64,000 nt of DNA. It comes from Gloeophyllum trabeum ATCC 11539 (Eukaryota; Basidiomycota; Agaricomycetes; Gloeophyllales; Gloeophyllaceae). The stretch lies in the NCBI RefSeq assembly GCF_000344685.1, contig NW_006920412.1, forward strand, positions 1,595,384-1,659,383, in the 5' to 3' direction. A program made the translations under genes and the position numbers. Below the pieces are notes generated by a model. It was not told where the DNA came from and did not search any database. It saw only the letters and a list, made by a program, of their open reading frames with translations. Shown here one piece after another: positions 24,933-37,070 of this stretch (its first letter is position 1; each line of letters starts with the position of its first letter).

Positions 24933-27900
24933 TGTGGGCAGAGGTCAGAGCATGGACGAAGATATTAGTCGTTGTGGAGAGAACGTCGATAAACGGGGCG
25001 TCCGCTGCCGACATCATGCCGCGCCCGATGCCACTGCTCGCCCCTGCCTTCTCCCGGTCCGACCCACCGGCCCCGGCCAGCGTCACGACTCGCTCTCCGC
25101 ATGCAGCCAATGGCAGTCTGACCCTAGCCGAATCAGTCATCGCATCACGTAAGCCACCCCAGCTCGTCCCAAGCCGCTCGGCACCCTCTCGGCACCCGCC
25201 ATCGTCGCTGCTCTGCTGCTTGAGCTTGTCATAAGCTTATTGATTTGCTACTCCTTGTCCTCAATCCAAACGTTCCATGTCCGCAGAGCATACGCATTGA
25301 TCGTCGTCTAGTACCATGTAGTTCCTGCCTGTAGGCCCTGTCCTCGTATCATCAACGTCATCTTACTAGCAATGTCTATCTATCATCAAGCTCCCATCCC
25401 ACTGTGTTTCTTCAAAATGCTCTTTTGCCTGCTTCCTGATCTGACGTACCCTCTGATATGATGTATGAACGCCCCTCCGCCCATTCCAGATCTCCTCGCC
25501 CTACAACGTCCCGTTAACCTTCAACCTCCGCCTCCCCGGGCGCCCTCATACCATATTCGTCAGATCTCTCCTCATCTCCCGGTCGGCTGACGCCCCCTCC
25601 CTGTATATATACCCCGCGCACCAGCAGGACCCCACTCAGCACACCCATGATCGCCTTCGCCACGATAGGCCGCATCCTCGCTCGCTCGCAGGCGAGTCCA
25701 ATTCTCACTGATTAATGATTACCAGAGCAGCCCCTCGCATTGCGTCAACGCCCGTACACATCCCGCGGCATCCCTGCTTGCGGCTTGCCAGGAACTCCGA
25801 ATGCCTGCAAGTACACTCCCTACGGGCAAGCTCCAGATTACCCGCGATTGGCCCGCCGCCGTGCCGCCAATGAAGAGCGTCCTTCCCATGATTGGGTCGG
25901 TCCAGTCCAGGCGTTCGCGCACTTTCTGCCAATGGACGGCTGGCGAGTAATCTGATAACACCCTCCCCGACTACGTGTATGTATTCTCTGCCAGGATTCG
26001 GAATCCCCGTTCCTCGAACGAAAGCAAATGCGTCTGGACCATGTCAGACCCACCAGTGCGTTGCACGCTCCCACATCCAAAGACACCTGTCCCTCGATGC
26101 AGGGACGCACACCGCCATATGCCAGTGCCCACACGCTCCTACTCAGCACCTCCCACACGCTTGCGGCCATCCCTCTGACATCGACCCAGGCAGTCCGTTC
26201 TCTGCGTGCGCGCTTTCCTCGGGGGTCAGGCGCCCGGCGTTACAGTAGCCCTTCTCTGCGGCGGCCTGCCCTGTGCAGTCGGTTCTGACGTGTATGGAAT
26301 TGTACAATTGTCAATGCAACCCGGCCACGGCCTTTGCTCGAGACGTTCCGCTGCTTGCGGGCACGGCGATGCGAGGCCCCGACGTATTCATCGCGTGCTC
26401 GTACACTGCAAATTCTGCGTCGTATCCTCCGGCCGTACCGTTCTTATTGTCCTGTTCCCCCTCCACATCAAATCAACCCTGCAATACTTGTGCGTGTATC
26501 AGAACCCGCCTAACCCTTCTAGTACGCTGGCTTGCTTTCCGCCTTACGCCTATGCATTCCATTCCTCGGCTCGCTACGATGGCTAATACCTTCCGCCCCT
26601 TCACAGGGTCCAAGTAGTAGTAGTAGTACACTCTCCAGCCTCGCAGCCTCCACGTGCATCATCAAGTCGACTCCCAGCCTATCCGAGGGTGGGTCCAAGA
26701 ATAAGGTGGTCCGAAAATAACACAGATGCATAGGCTGAGCGTCAAGTACAGTTGTGGGTGCGTGTGGGAGCTGAAATTCTGATCTGACCGTGGACGGTAG
26801 CCCTAGGACATAATGACTACATCATAAAACGCGTGTATCTTACATGTTGACTCATGATAATAAAGGCACCGCTGTCATTTCGTTGTGAGCACTCATCCGG
26901 TGTACAGTATGGCTCGTCAGCATAAACGATTGCGTTTGACCACGGACAGTCAGCTGCGCGCGTCAATTCTCCGCATGCCCAATGACAATGGTCCTAAGAT
27001 TCTTCGACATGACCAGTCCACGCATCTCCCTGGCTTTGATTTCCTTGGCAAGCCGTAGCTCTCGTCGATCCTCCTGAACCCGCCTTCACCAATAATACCG
27101 CCGTCCGTGCGCACCTTGTACATCGAGCGCTACTGTATGTATTCGCTTCTCACAATGAGAACGACGATGTCCCCGCAGAGCCAGCATCCTGGTAAGCTTG
27201 CTCGGTCTATAGGCTGTCACGCGGTTATCATTATCGCACACACAATCAGTCTTGGCGAATGCACTTTTCTGCCTCTCATCCCAGGAATGCTTGGGACGGT
27301 CTACTCTCGGGTCACACACACACGGATCCACAACGCTTGGCGCCCGCTATCCCCGATATCCACGTCCCTCGTGAGACGAGTGCGAGGGGGCCAAGAGCGC
27401 ACAGAAGCGATGTGCAATTTAAATGTCAATCCACAACTGCACGGAACCCCGCCCCAAGCATTTACTTACTGTGGATAACCTCCCCTACCGACTCGGAGCA
27501 CTCCAAAAGCCCGCACCCCGGTCTTCTCTCCTTGGCCTTCGGGTCGGAGGTTCTGGTGACTTCGCACCCGCGTTTCAAGAAGCACTTGGCTTTGCCAGTG
27601 CCACAGCTGCAATACCGATGATGGTATTTGTTCTTGTTTGGTGGCATGCCACACCACAATATGATACACCGGCGCACGAGTGGATGAACACAAGCAGGCC
27701 CAAGCATTCCTGGCGCCATGTTCTCGACGTTCTTATCCGAATATAGGATTGGCTATAGCTAAGCGCGGACGACTACTGAACCATATCACCCCGCGTCCAA
27801 CCTGTTAGCGCCTTCACTCCCAATCCCTACGCAGACGGAAGCACCTCAACTAGATGCTAAGGAAGTCTCAGGCGGCCTCAGCCAAGCAGCCTCTGAGAGG

Positions 27901-28455
27901 TGATTTGCCTTCCGTCGTCTCCCTGCGTATCCAGGGAAGTCGGACAAAAATAATCAGTGTGCGTCGAGTCCTTGCAGCAGCGCATCATATCCACCGACCC
28001 GCTTTTCAATCGTTCACTGGAATGTGCTGTCCCACATATCACTGCCGCTTCTCAAGAGTAGATTGGTATCCGAGAATACAGTCCCCCACTTCGGTCGCTA
28101 GGCGACCAAATTTAATGTCGGTTGCCTATCGGCTAAGCATGTCTCGCTTCCAAAGGATACATGACCCTCATTGGGGGACGTAGTTATCCCTTGCATAGAC
28201 TCTTCAGGATCATCACGACATCCCGGAAGCTTAGGAGAGGGACATCTAGAAGCATCTCGTGAAGAACGCCCAAGAGTCGCGCAGAGTGGTGAGTCACCGG
28301 ACGAGAAGAGGTGCGACCGACTGTGGTGTGTCGGTCTTGACAGTGAAGGTATTCAGGAAGCTTTGAGACGTTCAAAAAACAGGACATACAATAGAGCATA
28401 GTATTACACTGTTGAGAAAAGGTGTAACAATCCCATGTTCACGGGTGCAGGCACC
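24933..28455. other. Gene-poor interval of 3.5 kb
   Basis: The first few hundred bases are the kinase promoter. The rest holds only short overlapping open frames on both strands with no domain I recognise, plus a short TAG microsatellite at about 26614-26628. One cysteine-rich minus-strand frame near 27.5 kb is listed separately. There may be a multi-exon or non-coding gene here that I cannot resolve by eye. Confidence 0.45.
27472..27719 (-). CDS. Candidate exon of a small Cys-rich protein, unknown
   Basis: An open minus-strand frame reads MAPGMLGPACVHPLVRR, then CGMPPNKNKYHHRYCSCGT, CFLKRGCEVTRTSDPKAKER, PGCGLLECSE. It ends at a perfect intron donor, GTAAGTAA. The CxC...C...CGLLEC pattern with a basic DPKAK loop is loosely like a GRF-type zinc finger, but the spacing does not fit cleanly. 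Continuation exons could lie near 27000-27330, which I could not assemble with confidence. Treat as a hypothesis. Confidence 0.25.
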
Positions 28456-31234
28456 TCAGCCCTCGTCTTCGGCATCCCGCTTCCGCTTCATCTCCCTTGA
28501 CATCTTGTGTTGAGCTGCTTCGTGTTTGGCCAGTTCTATCGAGACCTTGGATATAGGACTCTTGGATATTTCTGTAAGAGCATGTCAGCGTAACCAAGCC
28601 AGCGTAACCGATAAGGACAGGGAATGCAGCTATACCTTGTTTCAGGTCATACCTGTAAAACAGTAGATCGGCGAACAGATCCAGTTATAAACTAACGGAA
28701 AGACTTACATAACCTCATAATCCTCGTTCGTTAAGAAGGTGATAGCAGTACCTTGCTTGCCCGCTCGTCCAGTACGACCTTGATTGCAAGAGAACGTCAG
28801 CAGCAGCCAGACACAGACCGAAAGAGAACCTACCAATACGATGGACATATGCTTCAATAGTATTTGCCATCTGGAAGTTGATGACGAGACTAACGTCTTG
28901 CACGTCGATACCACGTCCGGCGAGATCGGTAGCGACCAGGATATCAGCGTCGCCAGTCCGCAGAGAGTTGAGGGCAGCTTCACGCTGCTCCTGGTTCTTG
29001 CCGGAATGTAATATTGCAGCATTCCACTGCGAAGCTCGTCTAAGTATTAAGCACCCAGGGCGAAATAGCGCGAACTTACTCCTCCACGTTGTAAGCCCTT
29101 TGCGACCATATCTGCGGTCTTCTTCTGATTGACGAAGACGATGATGGGGGGAGGATATTGGTTACTATTGAGGATTTCAAGGATCCGTTGTCTGGAGGTT
29201 GCGAGGCAGTGTGTCAGTGAACATCGCATCTTTTTGGTCTTCAACTCACATTTTCTTTTCATCGCCAGCGACAAACTCCACCTTCTGTTCGACTGTGTCG
29301 ACAGCCCGGCCAGCCTCACCGATAGTGATGACAGCTGGTCTCTTCAGATATTTCTTCGCTAAACGTTCAACCGGCGGTGGCATCGTGGCAGAGAATAAGG
29401 TGGTTACTCTAGATCTTCCTTTTCTTACCATCGTCTCTCCGTCTACATCCATCTGTTCACCGTTATCCTCGCCTTCCATCAACTCCGAAGGCAAACGATC
29501 GAGAATGAACAACAGGTCCGCCTCGAAACCGAGGTTAACCATTCGATCTGCTTCATCCATGACGACATAACGGCATTGAGACAAGACAAGGACGTGTCGT
29601 TCAATAACGTCCTTCAGACGACCAGGCGTAGCGATGATGATTTCCGCGCCTTCCCGCAAATTGAATTGCTGTTCTTCAACAGATCTCTGAAGCCGCAGTT
29701 AGTCTGCTGAGCAAAACACAGATCATCATAGACTTACTCCTCCCACGATCGAGACACACTTGAATCCTAGGGGACTAGCAAACTTCCTGGTTTCACTCTC
29801 AATCTGTTGAGCCAATTCACGGGTAGGAGCCATAATAAGCGCATAAGGACCCAAGTGTCTGTTTTCGTCCGTGAAAGGTGGCAAGCGAGATATGAATGCA
29901 AGCATGGGTATCACGAATGCCGCCGTCTTTCCGGAACCTACAAATCCCTGTCACATAAAAGCCTTCGAGGATATAATGGCGGAACTAACCGGTCTCTGCA
30001 ATACCGATAATGTCCCTGTTCTGCAAACCAATTGGTATGGCTTGTCTTTGGATGGGCGAGGGCTCCTTGTAACCAATCTTCTCGATGACTTCCAATATCT
30101 GGACAGGGATACTCGACTCCGTCCAAGAGCGCAGCGGATGCGGGATTTGTCCCCCTGACAGCATGCGAAGCAAGTATGAACAAGAGGTCGCGCAAAAAAC
30201 TTCGAAGCGCACCTCGGGCAGAAATGCTGAAATCCTCCCGAAAAATACGCCAGTCACGGTCTCGCATCTCTTCAAGCGGCTTCTCTGACCAATGTCTTTC
30301 ATCCAGGCCCGCTTTCGCAGCTTGGCGACGTTCGCGTGCATCCGCAAGCTGTACGTCCCCGGTCCTTCTGGACGCAATCGGACCAGTATCATCGAGCCCG
30401 GCAAGGTGACCACGACCAAACATGATCTGAGCGCCTTGTCGATTGATACCCGCCGCTGCCGGTGACTCGTTGTTCAGCGTGTCATCTTGAGCGTCCCAGT
30501 CGAAGACAAATTTCCGGTCATTCATCTTGCGAATCTTCCGCTTCTTTTTGTCGACGCCAAGATAACGGGAGCGTATTGCAGACATCTCACTTTCCGTCAT
30601 GGAAGGGACGTATGATTCCGATGCTGCAGTTATCGGGGATGGAGATGGAACGCTCTGGGGTGGAGGCATAGAGGATGACGGCGCTGGAGACGCCGTCGAC
30701 GACGCAGGACCAGTAGGGGGAGCTTTCCCCCTGTCTGCACGAGGGCCAGTCGGGATGCCATTCTGGTAGGCAGGAGGACGTGACTGTCGGTCGTCAGGTC
30801 GCCTGCTATCTCTATTGTCGCGACGACCATACCTATCTCCTCTGTCTCTGTCATGCCTATCGTCGTCTGCGAAATTCAACATGATCAAGTCAGCTCGGCA
30901 TGTACAATAGGATCTGCATCACTTACACCGTCCTCCTCCTCTCGGATGATGGCGCTCTCGTTCCCTGTGCTGAAGTTCCTCAGCCTGTCGCTCTAAAACT
31001 TCTCGCTCCCGTCTCGCTCTCTCTTCTTTCTCCCGTTGCTCCCGAATCTCCTGCGCTCGTTTCTCAATCGCTAGTTTGGCGCGCTCCTCCTTGGTTAAGA
31101 ACCTAGGCTGAGAGCGAGACCATTCAGTAGATGCTCCTGTGAAGACAGGATTTGCTGACCTTCGAAGCAGCCTCCTTTTCGGCCTTCTGTTTGGCCAGTA
31201 AGGACTCGATAGAGAGAGGTTCGGCTTTCGACAT
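28456..31234 (-). CDS. PRP28: DEAD-box RNA helicase Prp28 (U5 snRNP)
   Basis: Pre-mRNA splicing ATPase that exchanges U1 for U6 at the 5' splice site. Exon 1 from ATG 31234 gives [21 protein letters not shown]. After a 50-nt intron follow a charged Arg/Glu helix ([20 protein letters not shown]), an RD/RS-like Arg-Asp tract and a Pro/Ser linker. Prp28 hallmarks DWDAQDDT and [15 protein letters not shown] come next. Helicase motifs: Q-motif [11 protein letters not shown], motif I GIAETG(SGKT) across an intron, [20 protein letters not shown] in [23 protein letters not shown]-type region near 28900 and [10 protein letters not shown]. The C-terminus [20 protein letters not shown] is also Prp28-like. 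Nine or more exons. Divergent from the EF-hand-like gene with 203 bp between start codons. Confidence 0.92.
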
Positions 31235-31437
31235 GATGGACGTCCTTGCGTTTGACCGTTAGCCCGCCACTGGCATGTAATGCACCTCACGTGGCCCCAA
31301 CTTCCTAATACGTCCATTATGTTATACCACTGGCAGAGCAATTTCGAGGCGGAAGACAGGCTCTTAGCCCGACCCACTCTCAGTCAATCGTCTTCAGGCC
31401 TACAGTTTCTCGCCCTTGTCGCGTTCTCGTTCTTGGA
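31235..31437. promoter_or_regulatory. Divergent promoter of PRP28 and the EF-hand-like gene
   Basis: 203 bp between opposite start codons. No specific element identified. Confidence 0.4.
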
Positions 31438-32145
31438 ATGAATCATAACTACGAGAGGTTCCAGTCTCCTCGTCCTGAGACGCCAGAGCCGGGTTCGCGA
31501 CAAGGACGAAGAAATGCGGCTCCTGATGTCCAGCTCCTGGACGACGATGGTGCTATTTCAGAGCAGGTACGGTCTGATCCCCTTAAATTTAATGGGGTTT
31601 GCTTGAGTGTTTTATTGTTTCTACAGTTGGAGATCTGTCTGAAGCACATCTTCGCGAAGTACTGCACTCCTCCTGCAGCAGGCCTCGAGCACGCTGGGAA
31701 AGGCCTCGTACTGATGACTCCCCCGGAAGGAGCGTATTTATCGGAAGAGGGACTTGATGCTTGGGCCAAAGACACCAATGGTGTGCCGTTTTCTGAGGAG
31801 ACGAAGGAAGAGCTCAGGCAGTTCCTGGATGTCACTGACAATGGCGATCTGACGTGAGTAACTGTATTTGAGCGGTTTGGGTGTTCCGTACCCTTTCCTT
31901 GATTTTGAACCGGTTGCTGATGTGATATCAAAGGTTCAAAGGGTTCCTGCAAATATATCAATTGCAGACGGAGAACGATGAGGAAGAGACCTGGCGAGAC
32001 CTTGTTTGTGGCATTCCTCTCTCTCCGTTATATAGGTGACTGAACCAGTTTCCTGCGTTGAAAGTCTAGTCATGGATTTGATCGAACGCTAAGGCTTGTA
32101 TCAAGTCGCCGCGAAGAGCTGGAAGACAGCAATCATACATTGTAA
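31438..32145 (+). CDS. Small EF-hand-like protein, function unknown
   Basis: A four-exon gene for about 165 residues. Exon 1: MNHNYERFQSPRPETPEPGS, a disordered start. Exon 2: LEICLKHIFAKYCTPPAAG, then EGAYLSEEGLDAWAKDTNG, then EELRQFLDVTDNGDLT. Exon 3: FKGFLQIYQLQTENDEEETWRDL, and exon 4, using the GAAAG acceptor rather than CTAG, SSHGFDRTLRLV and a short end to the TAA at 32143-32145. DVTDNGDLTFKGF fits an EF-hand loop at positions 1, 5, 6 and 8 but lacks the final acidic residue, so calcium binding is doubtful. The acceptor choice rests on phase: the other one gives an immediate stop. The strong block conservation suggests a real gene; I do not know its role. Confidence 0.65.
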
Positions 32146-32665
32146 ACTCTTCCCTTTCTCCTTTGTTCATACTAACCTTACGTTGAAGCTTGTCTCCGAC
32201 TCGTTTCTAGCCCACCAGGTGATCTCAACGGCATCAGCGTCGGCGCATGATCTGCTCGCCCCATCTTCTCTCCCGTCTTCGATACCCCCACATAGTTCAG
32301 CATGAACGCCTTCATACCACCTCTTCCACGCGCAAGTACTACGACTATCCACGATCTGCGTTTATGAAGAACACGTAGCTAGTATCAACCTGCCCGAGTC
32401 CACGGACCGGCTGCTATCCCAACGCGTCGTTACGCTCCTCTCACGTTTCCTTACGTCTCATCGCATGCCAGTAAGGGGCGAGTGTATGCTCCAGACATTT
32501 ATGTTCAATGCTCCATCTACTGCATTATATATTGTCACTCCAGAGGTACTCCTTGAGTGATTTAAAAACTTGGTATTAATAGATGAACTTCCTCTGTACG
32601 TCTTGCTGTAACGACAGAATTGTACACTCCCAAAACGTCCGTACAGTTAACGCGGAGACGTTCGT
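32146..32665. other. Convergent intergenic region
   Basis: 3' flanks of the EF-hand-like gene and NOP2. No gene recognised. Confidence 0.4.
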
Positions 32666-35166
32666 TTATGCGGCAGCAGTTACCGCGGCTGAAGCGGGGG
32701 GCGCTCGATTCCGCGGTGGGACGCGCAATCCCTTCGCTCTCATGGCTTTACGTTTTGACTCTGCAAGAACTGTTATAAGTCCTGCAGTACAGTCGACGTC
32801 TTGACTCACCTTCGATGTACATCTTGTCCTCTTCCGAGTCGAAGCCAATAGTTTCTTGTTCGACGACCTCCGCAGCTGGATCCACTTTCTCGTCCTTTCC
32901 TGCCTTCCTCGTCTTCGTAGGTTTCTCAACCTTGAACTTCGCAACGTAGAAACCATCCATGTTGTGAACGTGAGGATAGAATCTTCTCGTCATCGACACG
33001 GATTGGTGGAAAGTCTTGCCACGATAGCTCGTGAAACCTGGCCGGCCAAATTCCAGGCCTGTTTCGACGAGTTTGACGTTTGGTCGCTTGCGCAGGGCAT
33101 AGTCGACCACAGCCTCGTTCTCATCGACCGTCACAGAACAGGTCGAGTAGACAAAGTAGCCACCGGTCTTGGACGTAGGGCTCACACTGTCGATGGCACA
33201 CAGGATAAGCTGTTTCTGCAGATGAGAGAGCAACATGAAGTCGCGCTCAGTCTTGCAGCGCGTGAGTCAGTCAGCGGAAATACCCCATAGATGAATGGCA
33301 TTTACCTTGTTAACCTTCACACTGGTATCCTTGCTGATGATACCAGTCCCACTACAAGGAGCATCCAATAGGACCCGATCGAATCCCCCTATGACCTTGG
33401 GGAATTCCCGCCCGTCATACGAGCAGACAACCACGTTTTTGCACCCCAGCCGATGTACATTGGCCGTGAGACTCTTGGTACGAGCTTTGTTGGCATCATT
33501 GGCAAAGACGACCCCAGTATTCTGCATCAGGGCCGCCATATGCGTAGTCTTACCGCCCGGTGCGGATGCCATGTCCAGCACCCGCTCGTTGGGCTGAGGG
33601 GAAAGCGCAATAACGGGGAGGAAAGAGGAAGCGGCTTGCAGCATGTAATGGCCCGCAAGGTACTCTGGTGTGGCACCTTCATAGAGGCAGGTGAGCACAG
33701 CAGTTCTCAACAGTGGACGACTGGGATTTTACCTATGGGGACACTGCTCTCGAATACTTGCAACCCGACATTGGTCCACTTGCCGATCGGTTCAAGATTG
33801 ACACCGCGATTGATAAGTGCTTGAGCTAGGTCTCGCCGTCTGGTCCGAAGCGTGTTTGTCCGTATGGTTACGGGACGAGGTACCTCGTTCGCTTCAAAGA
33901 ATTCGATAGCCTAGGAGGGATGCCATCAACACGTTTACCCGAACCCTACTTGGGACGCATACCTCTGCGACGGGGAAAAGATGGTAAAGCTTCTCAGCAA
34001 GGAAATCGTTATACCCATAGTAGCTTGCGATATCCGAAATTAACTGGTCTACATACTCCGTCCTCGCTCTGTAGGCCGTATGACTTAAATCAAATATTCC
34101 CGGAACAAATACTGGACATACCGTCCTCTGTTGAGCTTCTTGAAGTTCCCCAGCACACGCACGCACTCCCGCATTCGCCGCTGGACGAGGTGCACGTCTG
34201 GTCCGCCGGCCTTCTTCTCCTCCTCCCTCTCCTCCGCCGTGGGCAAGTGGAACTCCTCACCGTCCCCTTCCTCATCACCATCCATATCCACATCCAAGTC
34301 ATCTTCGCCGTCCACTTGCGCGGCCTGTTGCATTTCCTCCATGTCCAGCTCAGCTTCCCGAGCAGCGCGGGCATCTAGGGCCCGCGAGCGAGCCTCCATG
34401 TTAGCCATGGTAATGGGGCCGTGTTCGTCTTCGGAACCCTCGTCTGAATCGTCTGACGATGCATCTGAGCCAGTGGGTATTATTTTGTCTGGCCGGTCCT
34501 GTTGCTTCGACCTCCGAGACTTGAGCTTCCCTACGAAAGCCTCGGCGTCGTCATCATCATCAGAACCAAGGTCCAGTTCCTCTACGGGACCTCGCAGAGG
34601 ATCGTCGCTGCAGGAGCAAGGGTTGTAAGAGTCTACAACAGGGAACATTGATGTGATATGGACTTACTCTTCTGCTTCACCCTCCATCTCCAACTCCTCC
34701 CATTCGCCTTCGTAGGCGCTGCCTGCATCATCGTCGTCGCTGTCATTAAAAAGAGCCCTGTTATAGAGTCAGAATATTGAAGCTACTGCAGCAACTTGAC
34801 AGGGACGTACTTGGCTTCAGCCTTGACATCGTCTTCTTCATCCACGTCTTCCCATCCAGCACAACTCCCCTCCCCGTCGCTCTCCTCCACCACCTTGCTC
34901 TTCTTACTTTCAGATTTGCCATTCACCGTCTTCCCCTTCTTCCCCTCGGACTTTTTCTGACTTGCAAAACTGACACTCTTTTTCGGACTCCCCTTCGCTG
35001 TGGTCTCTTTTCCTTCCCTTAATTTCTTTCCGGGACGACTCTCCTGCTCCGGCTCTGCCTTCCGCTTTCCCAATTTCTTCGCCGACGGTCTCCTGGCCTC
35101 GTTGTCGCCAGCAACTTCCGCGAGCGGCGCAGGCGGACCCTGCTTATTCTTAGCGCGACGACCCAT
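32666..35166 (-). CDS. NOP2: 25S rRNA (cytosine-C5)-methyltransferase Nop2
   Basis: Nucleolar NSUN1/Nop2 RNA methyltransferase needed for 60S subunit assembly. The N-terminus is Lys-rich ([17 protein letters not shown], then KKSKVVEES), followed by very acidic segments ([34 protein letters not shown]). Conserved core: [56 protein letters not shown], the SAM site [19 protein letters not shown], motif [17 protein letters not shown], and motif [22 protein letters not shown] with the catalytic Cys. [18 protein letters not shown] follows. The last exon ([17 protein letters not shown], ending VTAAA) is joined across an intron at about 32780-32815. The first exon occurs a second time beyond the N gap (36275-36658), almost certainly an assembly artefact. 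Confidence 0.92.
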
Positions 35167-35578
35167 GTCTTGGAAGAAGTATTAGGGGATCCGGGGAGCG
35201 TCAGAGAGCGTTGAGCTCGAGTTACCGCTCGATAGCTGAGAGTAGGACCCTGAAAATACTGATAAATGCCGGTGCGAGACTCAAAATTTCCATGTCTGGA
35301 TTGTCTGAGGCTCCCCCCCGCATTTTTGTCCGGATAAAATACCGGCCTCCCGAAGGGGCCGATTTTTGTCCGGACTAATGCACCGGCGTCTGAAAAAAAA
35401 CAGAAAAAAAGGTTTTCTCGCCTATCAACTCATTAGAACACTGTACAATGTATCAGTAATCGTACTAGGACTCGAATGCAATCAATAAAGCGACAGAATT
35501 CACGATGGCCGCCCACTCCCATCAACCATCCTCCTCCCCATCCGAGTCCAGAACATACTAGAAACTATATATCACAGT
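34618..35578. repeat. Left copy of a 961-bp duplication flanking the gap
   Basis: Identical by eye to 36110-37070, at a constant offset of 1492. It runs exactly up to the first N of the gap. It includes NOP2 exon 1 and the left end of a hAT-like element. Confidence 0.9.
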
Positions 35579-36109
35579 NNNNNNNNNNNNNNNNNNNNNN
35601 NNNNNNNNNNNNNNNNNNNNNNNNNNNNNNNNNNNNNNNNNNNNNNNNNNNNNNNNNNNNNNNNNNNNNNNNNNNNNNNNNNNNNNNNNNNNNNNNNNNN
35701 NNNNNNNNNNNNNNNNNNNNNNNNNNNNNNNNNNNNNNNNNNNNNNNNNNNNNNNNNNNNNNNNNNNNNNNNNNNNNNNNNNNNNNNNNNNNNNNNNNNN
35801 NNNNNNNNNNNNNNNNNNNNNNNNNNNNNNNNNNNNNNNNNNNNNNNNNNNNNNNNNNNNNNNNNNNNNNNNNNNNNNNNNNNNNNNNNNNNNNNNNNNN
35901 NNNNNNNNNNNNNNNNNNNNNNNNNNNNNNNNNNNNNNNNNNNNNNNNNNNNNNNNNNNNNNNNNNNNNNNNNNNNNNNNNNNNNNNNNNNNNNNNNNNN
36001 NNNNNNNNNNNNNNNNNNNNNNNNNNNNNNNNNNNNNNNNNNNNNNNNNNNNNNNNNNNNNNNNNNNNNNNNNNNNNNNNNNNNNNNNNNNNNNNNNNNN
36101 NNNNNNNNN
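35579..36109. other. Assembly gap (531 N)
   Basis: An unbroken run of N. The sequence ending at its left edge reappears inside the right flank and continues there, so the gap probably joins two overlapping contigs and may represent no missing DNA. Confidence 0.95.
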
Positions 36110-37070
36110 AAGGGTTGTAAGAGTCTACAACAGGGAACATTGATGTGATATGGACTTACTCTTCTGCTTCACCCTCCATCTCCAACTCCTCCCATTCGCC
36201 TTCGTAGGCGCTGCCTGCATCATCGTCGTCGCTGTCATTAAAAAGAGCCCTGTTATAGAGTCAGAATATTGAAGCTACTGCAGCAACTTGACAGGGACGT
36301 ACTTGGCTTCAGCCTTGACATCGTCTTCTTCATCCACGTCTTCCCATCCAGCACAACTCCCCTCCCCGTCGCTCTCCTCCACCACCTTGCTCTTCTTACT
36401 TTCAGATTTGCCATTCACCGTCTTCCCCTTCTTCCCCTCGGACTTTTTCTGACTTGCAAAACTGACACTCTTTTTCGGACTCCCCTTCGCTGTGGTCTCT
36501 TTTCCTTCCCTTAATTTCTTTCCGGGACGACTCTCCTGCTCCGGCTCTGCCTTCCGCTTTCCCAATTTCTTCGCCGACGGTCTCCTGGCCTCGTTGTCGC
36601 CAGCAACTTCCGCGAGCGGCGCAGGCGGACCCTGCTTATTCTTAGCGCGACGACCCATGTCTTGGAAGAAGTATTAGGGGATCCGGGGAGCGTCAGAGAG
36701 CGTTGAGCTCGAGTTACCGCTCGATAGCTGAGAGTAGGACCCTGAAAATACTGATAAATGCCGGTGCGAGACTCAAAATTTCCATGTCTGGATTGTCTGA
36801 GGCTCCCCCCCGCATTTTTGTCCGGATAAAATACCGGCCTCCCGAAGGGGCCGATTTTTGTCCGGACTAATGCACCGGCGTCTGAAAAAAAACAGAAAAA
36901 AAGGTTTTCTCGCCTATCAACTCATTAGAACACTGTACAATGTATCAGTAATCGTACTAGGACTCGAATGCAATCAATAAAGCGACAGAATTCACGATGG
37001 CCGCCCACTCCCATCAACCATCCTCCTCCCCATCCGAGTCCAGAACATACTAGAAACTATATATCACAGT
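36110..37070. repeat. Right copy of the 961-bp duplication
   Basis: Identical by eye to 34618-35578. It starts at the first base after the gap. This copy continues into unique sequence (from 37071), whereas the left copy continues into the NOP2 body. Confidence 0.9.
36275..36658 (-). other. Duplicate of NOP2 exon 1, probable assembly artefact
   Basis: It encodes the same N-terminal residues as 34783-35166 and ends at the same donor. It has no downstream gene body because the gap follows. It should not be counted as a second gene. Confidence 0.85.

Noticed and set aside
25500..26600. Several 70-126 codon frames on both strands
   Set aside because: Overlapping each other without domains; treated as non-coding.
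28080..28130. Possible tRNA-like fold (GGTCGCTAGGCGACC)
   Set aside because: Only one stem; no T-loop or anticodon arm could be formed.
35476..36140. Open frames spanning the N run
   Set aside because: They consist of unknown bases and have no meaning.
36275..36658. A second NOP2-like gene
   Set aside because: Exact copy of NOP2 exon 1 ending at the assembly gap; explained by a false duplication.
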